Shown here: positions 55,116 to 64,000 of the stretch, piece by piece
Numbering within the stretch: position 1 is the stretch's first letter
Layout of the letters: each line of letters opens with the position of its first letter
Assembly: GCF_964656455.1 (NCBI RefSeq)
Contig: NC_135722.1
Coordinates: 93,553,313 to 93,617,312 of the forward strand
DNA length: 64,000 nt
DNA from: Halichoerus grypus
Lineage: Eukaryota > Chordata > Mammalia > Carnivora > Phocidae
Direction: 5' to 3'
The notes under the pieces: model-generated
What the model was told of the DNA's origin: nothing
What the model saw: the letters and a program-made list of their open reading frames with translations, nothing else
Database searches by the model: none
Made by a program: the position numbers and the translations under genes

Positions 55116-55995
55116 AACAAGCCTGCACGATAATCGTGGCCCCACCTCAACTACCAGCACATTCCCAAACTTGCTCTTCCTCCTGTCCTGAGTGCCTTCT
55201 CTCAACCTCCTTTACCTGTGTCTTCTAACTTTACTTCCATTGGTCTCACCTGCCTCCTATGGAGGGGCGCTGGAAGGCCAGGCCAGGCCATTTATTATCC
55301 ATTATCTTAAATCCATGACTGAGAATGCACGTTCAATCCCGGGAGAACGAATAAATGAGTGAATGAATGAACACAGACAAAAAATGGCTTAGAGCTCTAG
55401 TTTCAGAGCTGTGGTGATAATCTCTCCCCAGTCTCTAGTGGAAAGAACTGGGTGGGGACTCAAGTCCCCCATTTGCAAAAGCCTTGGACTAGACAAGTCT
55501 ACCGAAGATATCAGGGGCTTGGTTTGAAACATTTCTGATCATAGGCCCACACCTGGAAAGAGTTAATCATCAGCTGCTGGGGATATTTTCATGGTCTTTA
55601 ATAAGGGATCAAAGTAGCAGGACACACATGCACTGAATCTCTCAGCCCTCCAACACCCACTTATGTTCCCCTTCTCCTTCTGATTTACTGAAGTTAAAGC
55701 TCACTTATCAGGCAATACACTTGGTGGCTTCCACTGGGGCTCACCTGTAAGTGATGAAATCCCAGTTCTTCCCCCAAACCTTCACTCCTGCAATTCCATC
55801 ATTACCCAATTCTTCCCATGGGATAGGTGTTGGGATTGCCTGCTTTCTGAAATCCCTTCTACAAAAGAGCCTACTCTTTTTACAAAATAGGTGGGGATGG
55901 GGACAGGAAGGTGAAGTTTCAAGGATGAATGAGTTTCTCATGGTTCAGTTGGCTGGTTCTTGGGTGGTCATGAGATGCTCCCTGCATTAAGGAGG
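55116..55995. other. Single-copy sequence
   Basis: Weak L2-like text near 55160-55260 and a (GAAT)n-like end near 55350-55372. No gene recognised. Confidence 0.35.
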
Positions 55996-56210
55996 GTGAC
56001 GGGAAATGACCCTGTGTTGAACACGGACACCTCACACACTGTGCTAGATGCCTTACATACATCTGCTCCTTTCATGCCCAACAACTACGGCAGAGGGAGG
56101 ATTACACACATTCTGCTCATTCAAGCCCAGAGTGGGGACCTGTCCTGTGTCACATGGCTCCTGAAACATAAAGCCAGGACTCAAACATCAAACTTAGAGA
56201 TGTTCTGATT
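55996..56210 (-). mobile_element. MIR (inverted)
   Basis: 'ctcacacactgtgctagatgccttacatacatctgctcc', 'ttctgctcattcaagcccagagtgg' and 'cacatggctcctgaaacataaagccaggactcaaac' follow inverted MIR. Confidence 0.75.
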
Positions 56211-56694
56211 CTAAAACCTGTGTAGGCCTTTTGAGGGATGCAAGTAAATAAAATTGGCAATAAAATTGACACAATTTGTTGGAAGAATGAACATCTAGGT
56301 TACCAAAAATTAAAGTAAAATGACTTTTAAAATAATTTAGTGAAATTCCCTGGAGAAGAGTCGTGCGTCTCACATCTGAGGCCCTCTCCCCACTAGAGGA
56401 TGTTGAGAATGGTGAGAACCTTTGAGATAAATCGCTCCCAATCCTTTTCCTTTACAGAGAGGACAGAGTCTCCAGAGGGTCCAGAGACAGCAAGAGCCCT
56501 GGGTTTCAGATTCCTGGCCCCAGTGCTTCCCTACTAGTATTCTCTTATGCCAGGAAAAGAGATGGCCAAAGAGGGAATCCACTACAGTAGCTCCACATCA
56601 TGAGAATTAGCACATAGGAGATTAGCTCTTTACTTCTTCTACTGAGGGAGACAAAGAAGACAGTAAGCTTTAACTGCAACCTGAGATTCAGGGG

Positions 56695-56850
56695 TGCTTA
56701 TTCATTCAACAGATACATATTTATCAGGCATTACATGTAGAAATTACAAAAAAAAAAAAAAGATAAACGATCAGGGACCACACAGCTTATTGAGAAAGAG
56801 GTTCATTCCAATAATTATCTTTTATCATGGTAAGGGTTATAACAAAGGTG
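56695..56850 (-). mobile_element. L2 3' end (inverted)
   Basis: 'attcattcaacagatacatatttatcaggcattacatg' to 'tcagggaccacacagctta' matches an inverted L2 end. It is interrupted by an A14 run at about 56748-56762. Confidence 0.65.
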
Positions 56851-59800
56851 AGGACAAAGCGCTTGGGCAGCCCAGAGGAGGAAGATGCAAATTAGCTCTC
56901 TTGCAAGGGGTTTCTGGATGGTTTCAATGAGAGAAGGAATGAGGGCGTCAAGCAGAGAAGGCATGGGCTATAAGAGTTTACTACTCCCCATCAGGGGCAA
57001 GAAAGCATTGGAACAATCTGCAGAGGCAGGTCTTCTCTCAGGGTAGGGAGCAGAAATATCTTCTCTGCCTGGTGGCTTACAAGAATAATGGGTAGAGCAG
57101 TTGGTCTCAGATATTTTTGGACTAATGAGCTTTGAGAGCAGAGGACAGTGGGACAAAGGTGGATTAGAGGGAGTTAACTTTTAATTTTCTCAGTTAACAA
57201 CTTATTCTAAAATCCCCAACACCAACGATCACCATTAGTTCATAAAAGAAAGGATGTTTTAATACCAAAAAAATAGGCAGGGTACAATCACAGAAAAAAG
57301 GGCACTTTTTTTCCTGAGGAAGATCGTCTGGAAACTTTCCACCAGCATTCTTTTTACTTTACTCATTTCACGTTGGACTAATGACAAGGTGTACAGGATT
57401 TGGGACCCAAGTCATGACTGAAGGATATCACCCATCGGCCCTGCTAGATTTAGATAGATTTAAATGGAGGCAAACCATATTCTTCTACCTGGGATGGTGC
57501 AAACTTCTGGTTGGTATACTTAAGACAATCTACGAGTACGTGCAGCTGAAATTCTCCATCATATTGTGCCTTTTCAGTCAAAAAACTGAACAAAAAAATA
57601 TGAACCAAGCCATAAGTTATTTTTGTTTACATACGTGATTTTTGGTACTCCCTTTAGCCAAGGATTTCTAGAACCATCAATCTACATAGTTCTTCTGAAA
57701 GAACTCCACGTCTTTTAAATTCCAGCATCAGGAGAGCAACAAGCCTAAAACTCGTTATTCTGAAGGCTATCCCCAAACTAGCCTCTCCCCCTCAACACAC
57801 TCAGGAGGATCAGTAATTCCTGAGGGAAGCTTGTATCCACGGTACCAGAGTAAAATGCAAAATGTACGCTCTAGCTTAACAACACAAGTTGTTGGCAACA
57901 AAGCCATTTCTCCGGACCTTTATGGGAGGAACTTTCCCACAGCCAGCCAGATGTGCAAACAAGACCTCTGAATGCCTTCGAGTGCGGAGACTACAGAAGC
58001 TAACAAGAGGGTGTAGCTGAGAAGGTTCTCAAATTCAGTTTTTCAACTTTGTTCAGAAGGGGATGGATGGATTCTTTCAAACAACCCACACTTTCTAAAG
58101 TCCCAAGCCCTAGATCTGAATCTGGGAGTGGCATTAAGAATTGGAGCTTCTGACAAATAAGGAGGAATGCTTTTATCTTCTTCCTTCATGATGAACATTT
58201 GGCCTCCTCAGGAATGACCATGAGGACATTCGGTGGCCTGAGGTCCAGACCCAGGCAGGCTAAGTGTGTGCGCCAGTACGTCAGTGTGACTTGTGGAGAC
58301 TGATGCCATACCCAGGATCACAGGACTCCCACTAGTGAACTGCTTCCCTCACAAAGGGAGGGTATCAGCCCCTGAGGAACGAAGGCAGAGCCAGGGGAGT
58401 AGAAAGTCCTATGACAAAGCTGAGTGGTAAAGATGAGAAGGCCAGAAAGAACCGCTGTGCAGTTGTGTTCTTTCTCACCTCACCCACTCACGAGGCTGCT
58501 CAGCCTCCCTGTTAACTAACCACATGAGGTAGTTGGAGGTGGGGATGCCCCAGTGGGTTGGTGAGGAAGCCCAGGGGTTCGAGCACATTCAGGATGTTAG
58601 CTCTTTGGACAAGAGTCCATCTTCGTTAGGACTGGAAAGCAGGCCTTTTGCTTCTACAGTTTCCATGAGAAATTACCGTGGCATATAAAGGGTAGGGAGG
58701 TCACTGGTCCTTGGGCAGTGGGCTGTGGGTTCTTGGATTGATTGTCAGTGGAGAAAAGGATTTTAGGTCGAACCAGCTGCAACCTCAAAGCCACTTCCCT
58801 TTGGGATTCATGAATTTGGCTGGCAGCTAGCAGGGGCGCCCGTGTCCATGGGAGCAGGTCCTCTCCCCACAGGGTCTGGGGGCTGGGTTACGGCCAAACA
58901 TATCACGTTGGCCAGGTAAGTACCTGTTTCCTCCCACTATTTAAGTAACTAGGTTTGGAGTCCTAACACAAATCCTTCTCTAACCATAGATCTTTGCTCT
59001 GGGGGACTTTTCCTTTCTCCTAACCCCCACAACAAAGAAAACAGAAGAAGGCTGATTATTTCTACTCGCTGCCACCTCTAGAAAGTGTAGCCCTTAAAGA
59101 AACCCTGGAATAAAGTTCTCTATTTAAAAACAAACAAACATACAATTTAAACAACTTGTTTTCAGAGACATCAGTCCATAATCCCTCTGGGGAAAGTGGC
59201 CTCAAAATCAGGCGCCAACCTTAGAATTGTGCAATGCTCTTAGGATCAGCTGCAACCAAAGCCTCCTCAACCCCTGTGCTCAGGTCCGCATGGAAACCAT
59301 TCTCCGACCCACTGGCCTGTCTGACCTTTCACAAGGTCACAAGGCGATCTTCCACCAACGTAAAGAGCAGCAGTTGTTTTCCAAAGCTGAAAACCGTGAA
59401 CTTCTACCAGCCGCCATCTCAAAGGAAGACACCGGGAGGTTGATTCAGAGGCTCCATATTTGGCCAGATTAGAATGTTCAACTCTCAGGTTTCAGGCTCT
59501 GCAGGGCAAGGACCCAGCCCCTGTGTAAAATGTCAACCGGCTCTGGTCTCTCTTGAGTTCACACATAGCCTACGAAGCACTTGCCACTGTTGGCAAAACT
59601 TTGCTTTGGTCTCTATGGGACCTTAAGCCGCAGGCTCTTTGAGCAAGGCAGCCTGCTTTCTGAGTCCAAGTGAGTCTGGAGACCAGGACTGTTGGCTTGT
59701 CGGGGATGGTGGCCCCCGAGCCAGGAGATCTTCCTGTCCACCAAGATAGGGAGGAACAACCACTCTGGAGCCAAGAGGGCACATGCCAAGGATGTCAGGT

Positions 59801-60095
59801 TTCTAGAGTGTACCCATCAGGGCCTGTGCCATTGCTAATGTCTCTTCTAGCCTAGAAAAATGAGCTTTTCCACCAACCCCTAAACCAGTACCAGGTCCAA
59901 GTCTTGTTCTCTTAAAACCTTAGTCACTTCCTGTGTCTTAAGTTTCAAAACTTAGTCTATGACTCAGTTGGGCAGATTTTTCCATATTTTTCAAGAGGAT
60001 AAGCATCATTTGGTAATTGTTTCTGAAAAGTAGAAAGAAGAAATTTCGAAGAAGTATGTGGCATGTCCGCAACCAACCCAACTCAACAACTGTAT
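56851..60095. other. Longest stretch without confident repeats (about 3.2 kb)
   Basis: No SINE, LINE, MIR or LTR was recognised. Composition is about average, CpG is low, and no frame exceeds 85 codons. It is probably single-copy intergenic or intronic DNA. GC-richer part at 58800-58920; short A/CAAA runs near 59127-59142. Confidence 0.45.
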
Positions 60096-60430
60096 GTGAG
60101 TACCTGTTCTGGGCCAAGCTCAGGAAAAGAGGATGAAGAAGACATTCTAAACATGAACCAGACACAGCGCTCATCTTCAGGGAGCGTGTGAGGTTTTTAT
60201 TTTTTAAAGATTTTATTTATTTGACAGATTGAGAGAGGGAACACAAGCAGGGGGAGTGGGAGAGGGAGAAGCAGGCTTCCCGCCAAGCAGGTGCCCGATG
60301 CAGGGGCTCGATCCCAGGACCCTGGGATCATGACCTGAGCCGAAGGCAGACGCCTAACGACTGAGCCACCCAGGCGCCCCGTGTATGAGGTTTTTAAAGG
60401 AGTAAATGAACAAATGAATGATGAATGAAT
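60096..60430 (-). mobile_element. L2 end (inverted), split by a SINE
   Basis: 'gtgagtacctgttctgggccaagctcaggaaaagagg' before, and 'gagtaaatgaacaaatgaatgatgaatgaatg' after, the SINE. Diverged inverted L2-like sequence. Confidence 0.5.
60200..60380 (-). mobile_element. CAN-SINE, young subfamily
   Basis: TTTTAAAGATTTTATTTAT tail, then 'acacaagcagggggagtggg', complement of the young body, and head complement CTAACGACTGAGCCACCCAG (GTCGTTAG type). TSD GTGTGAGGTTTTTA (60186-60199) and GTGTATGAGGTTTTTA (60381-60396), with a 2-bp difference. Confidence 0.96.
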
Positions 60431-61369
60431 GCAAAATCAGGGTTAACCATAAGTTTTATAGCAATTCCCTGCCTTCTTTTAACTGCATTAATATAGTCCG
60501 AAGAAGAGGAATGAGAATATACTCAAAAATCCTGAGTTAAAATCTGAAGGCTCTCCTTCTAATGTTTTCTCTCTTCTCCCCAAACCCCAAACACATCTTT
60601 GACTTCTAGAATCTTCTGCAATTTGGGTTTCTCTGAAGTCTTTAATCTGACCTTGAATGAAGGCAAGGAGTCTTCATGCCTTTGGGAGATAAAGTCCTTG
60701 ATTTTATTTTATGTGAGGATATTCTCTGTCTTTTTAAAAGTACTTTCAACAGATCTTTATTTTAGACTCTTCCGTCTCTCTCCACACTGAGGTCATTAGT
60801 GTTTTGGATGAAAGGTTTCCTTGCACATACATGTGTTGCGCTTGGATTCATTATTATAGCAAGTAATTCCATTTTCTAAGGAATAAGTGCCACTTCTCGT
60901 GGGGTGTTTGCTGATCCCTCTGCTCAGCATACACTATGGTATTTGCAAGCCACATGTTAGAACAAAAGGAGACACAGCTTCTGTCCTCATGGAGACTGTA
61001 GCCTCCCCTGGGCATCAAGATTAAAAATGGGAAGCCACTGAATGGTGACACAAGGCCACATAAGGGAAGCCAACTTGTGTCCTGGGAGTTCCAGGGAGAT
61101 GGTTCCCTGTGGGCAAGAGCTGCCAGGACAGGTTTTGAGATGGAGGCAGGGACACCTCCAGGGGAAAGTCAAAAGGAAAGAATTGGTCCTGTTCTCAGCC
61201 CTCCCTCCCTTCGACCCTGAAGATCCTTAGTTCTCATGAGAAGCAGTGGGCTGGCAAGTGGGTGCCACAGGGGTGCGCGCAGATGCGCCCCAGTGCCTTT
61301 GGGTAAACCTCCCCCCTCTGCGTAGCTCAGGGCCTTGAGAGGAGCATCAGAGGGAAAAACAGGCTCCTT
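60431..61369. other. Single-copy sequence
   Basis: No repeat or exon recognised. Frames under 90 codons. Confidence 0.4.
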
Positions 61370-62260
61370 GTGAAAAGCCCACAGGTGACGGAAACTGTGA
61401 GTGTTACCCAGAAAATAGCTCGCAGAGGCTCCCATCCCATCGGGCGACCAGCAGAACTTATCACTGCAAGTGCCTCGCTCCCGTTAATAAGACCTCATGT
61501 TATTATTTCTGCGCTAGGTCATTTCTCCCACTGCCTTTTAGACTGGAACATTTTACTTTTTGCACTTCGTGTTCATTACTCGGAGGGACTTCAGGCTACA
61601 GCGCACAATAAAAAGACCAATTAGAACGTTTCCCACTGTTTTTTTGTTTCTTTGTAATCCAAAAAAAAAAAAAAATCAATCAATATTGTCCTTAGACCCT
61701 CCCAAAAACAAGCAGATTTGTGAATAACCTCGGACAAAGCAGCCAAGAAATTCAAAGCAGATGGAGAATCACACAACCATGCAAATTAGTACAGGCCCTG
61801 GGCTGGGCAGGATCACGATGTTGGGGGCTGGGAATTAATTTTTAATATAAAACAGAAATAATCACCCACAGCACTCATTTTCTTTTTATGATGAACCAAG
61901 ATGGTTCTGTTTAAATGAGGACCCCGGGGGGCTTTTTCTGAGCTCTGAACACATACGGACCGAGAGCTGAATCTCCCCAGGCTGGCTGCTGTGCCATAAA
62001 GTTCATCATGTGGGGCCGCGTACTGTTTACCCCAGGTGAGCTTTCCCTCACGGGTCAGCACGACGCTTCCAAGCTACATCCCAAACTGCTAACATCAACA
62101 TCAGAACTAAATTATGAGAGCGAATGAGATAAACACGCAAAAATCTAAATTGAAAAATGAAAAAAAAAATCAAACAAAAAGAAATCTGAAGTTTATCCAC
62201 TCAACTATAAGAGTTTAACAAAAAATCCTCAACTTGCAGAAGGATGGAAAGAAAAAAGCA
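61370..62260. other. Single-copy stretch with AT-rich regulatory-like motifs
   Basis: No repeat signature over about 0.9 kb. The octamer ATGCAAAT (61779-61786), AATTAATTTTTAAT (about 61833-61846) and GTTAATAAG with GTTATTATTT (about 61484-61508) are embedded in otherwise GC-balanced DNA. The combination resembles vertebrate conserved noncoding elements; conservation is not shown. Confidence 0.2.
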
Positions 62261-62639
62261 CTCACCGTCTGTAACTCCGGTCAGGGCCCAAACCAAGGAG
62301 CAGACAGCGCCTGCGATGTTAAACCATCTGACCAGCACGGGGGGGACTTCACACGTAGCTTAGAGCCTTGAGGAATCAGGTCTGGTTAACTTCTGAGTCT
62401 CCCATCTAATCAGCAGGGACTAACTTCTACCTTATGGGAGAGGCAGGGCCGCCCCATGAAGGGGAGGGTCACGGCTGCTCCAGCTCCTTCTGGTCTCGAA
62501 GACCCACATGCTGGGCTTCTCTACTACCCACGCCTGATTGCTCACACCACACACCTGCTCCCCAAGGGGGGCCAGGTGAATAAAGGTCCTGATTGGCTTC
62601 ACCACTGGCCTGTGAGTACTACAGTCGATTACTTGAGTT

Positions 62640-62880
62640 TCAAAATGAAATAATACCATTTACGGAGAGCTTAAGAGATCACACAACATTGAAAAATCTG
62701 TGTCCTCTGCAACAAAAATTGTGTCCTCTCACAATAATCCTGGAAGGTAGACACTATTATTTACGGATCTTTCACAGGAGAGACTGAAGGACATGCTAAT
62801 AAACACAATGAGGAATGGGCTGGGCCAAGATTCCAACCCAACTCTGTGGCTCCACGTGCCGCGCTCTTTGGGGTTGTGAG
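62640..62880 (-). mobile_element. MIR (inverted)
   Basis: 'ataccatttacggagagcttaag', 'cacaataatcctggaaggtagacactattatttacggatctttcacaggagagactgaagg' and 'gggccaagattccaacccaactctg' are inverted MIR in order. Confidence 0.8.
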
Positions 62881-62959
62881 TTCTTTGAGATCGGGGGTCA
62901 TACTGTTTCACCCTCTGGAAGATGTTGGAGGCAGGCTCTGGGCTTCATCTGATGCATGG

Positions 62960-63185
62960 CAAAGTGGAAACAGTATGTGCCCTGGAGAGAGATCTGGGTC
63001 CTGATTCTGGCTCTGCCGCTTGCTAGCTGGGAAGCCTTGAGCAAATTACCTCCCACCGTGAGCTCCTCAGTCTTCTCCTCTGTGAAATGGGATGGAAATC
63101 CACCTCACGGTGCTGTTGTGAGGATTGAATGAAATAACTTCTGTAGAGGAGGCACCTAATAGATACCAGTTTCCTTCCGTGCAAC
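62960..63185 (+). mobile_element. MIR
   Basis: 'gatctgggtcctgattctggctctgccgcttgctagctgggaagccttgagcaaattacctcc', 'ctgtgaaatgggatgg' and 'gtgctgttgtgaggattgaatgaaataac' make a nearly complete MIR, one of the best preserved here. Confidence 0.92.
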
Positions 63186-64000
63186 CCCTTCACCTCCCCT
63201 GCCCAGGACCAAGAGATTGAGAACCAATCCCAGTACCTGGTTTGCATACGTTACGAGTTCATACGCACAACTTTGGGTTAAGATGAACATTAACAACAGT
63301 ACTGAAGCGAGGAGATTTCCAAAGGGGTGGATGTGCCAGGTGTAATGAGAGTAGAGACAGAGGACTGTGGGAGCGCTGGGGGTGGGGGTGGGGGGTCAGC
63401 TTTAGGTTCTGGCCTCTATAGCAACAGAGATCCCACACGCGGGGCCCATGGTGCCCCAGGGCCTCGTTTCTGATATCCTCAGAGCTGGTGCCTTCCTAAC
63501 ACCGACTCTGGGCTCTCACGGACTATGGGTGCTACCTCACTCTCTGCTCCCTCCACCTGTCTCTCCTCGAGCTTTATGCTCTCCTATTTTCTGTCGTCTC
63601 GTACCACGTTGCAAGGCGGGGGGAGAAAATGTACAAATCAAATGGTCAAATGGGGTTACTTGTGAACAACTTTTGGCAGAGCCCAGATGAGGAGCATGGA
63701 AAATTCTGGAAAGTGGAGAGCAGCAAGAGGTAAAAAATTAATGGCTGGTGTGAACTGCAACAAAAGCTCTCATGACTCCAGGGGCCCAGGTGGGGGGAGG
63801 GGAGGTCATGGGCAATGCTGACAACTTTTCATCTGATGGGACAGAGGGGAATCCCAACCCTCTGAGCGGAGGTCTGCCAGGTGGGCGGGGAAGAGAACCA
63901 GGATCCTGTTGAGCAGACCCAGCTCCGCGATTGCTGTGAGACCATTGAAGTGGCTCCACCACTCGGGTTCCTCGTTGATGGAGTGTGGGGGTTGGACTGG
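63186..64000. other. Single-copy sequence to window end
   Basis: GC-moderate with a G/T-rich string at 63375-63395. The last 70 bases ('gtgagaccattgaag..tcctcgttgatgg') could be the start of a further MIR that runs out of the window. No gene recognised. Confidence 0.35.

Noticed and set aside
54626..55117. Longest plus-strand open frame (163 codons)
   Set aside because: Its last third is read from a MIR, the rest shows no domain, and no splice or promoter context supports it.

Overview
This window is non-coding DNA from a mammal of the order Carnivora. The main evidence is a set of tRNA-Lys-type carnivore SINEs (CAN-SINEs). They have the recognisable head GGGGCGCCTGGGTGGCTCAG, a CT-rich body and an AATAAAT/poly-A tail, and most have target-site duplications (TSDs) visible by eye. 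The forms typical of dog (head GGTGGCGCAGCGG) and of cat (body with TGACAGCTCAGAGCC) are both absent. Several copies carry a head variant with GTCGTTAAG. From memory of the families this points to an arctoid caniform (bear, pinniped or mustelid); the exact species cannot be read from the sequence.

I found no protein-coding gene, rRNA, tRNA gene, CRISPR array or bacterial-style system. Every reading frame over about 100 codons is either repeat-derived or looks like chance. The one recognisable protein-coding remnant is the C-terminal part of LINE-1 ORF2, inside a 5'-truncated L1 at 33954-34885 on the minus strand.

The repeats form three age layers. (1) Old pan-mammalian repeats occur throughout: many MIR fragments, many L2 3' ends (densest at 30.5-36.4 kb), two MER5-like hAT fragments, another hAT fragment at 17.6 kb, a complete Tigger-like element at 51919-52246, a probable MaLR LTR at 11.9-12.5 kb, and old L1 3' ends. 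(2) CAN-SINEs and two carnivore L1 3' ends were inserted later, several of them directly into MIR or L2 copies. (3) Simple repeats: (GT)n at 358, two CA-rich tracts at 25.4-26.7 kb, and several poly-C runs.

The rest is single-copy intergenic or intronic sequence. The longest tracts without recognised repeats are about 56.9-60.1, 40.3-42.2, 48.5-50.5 and 4.3-6.2 kb. A few contain AT-rich homeodomain-like motif clusters or a local CpG cluster that could be regulatory, but this is weak inference without cross-species alignment. I did not find an undescribed system and do not claim one. All family names come from pattern recognition, not from a database search.
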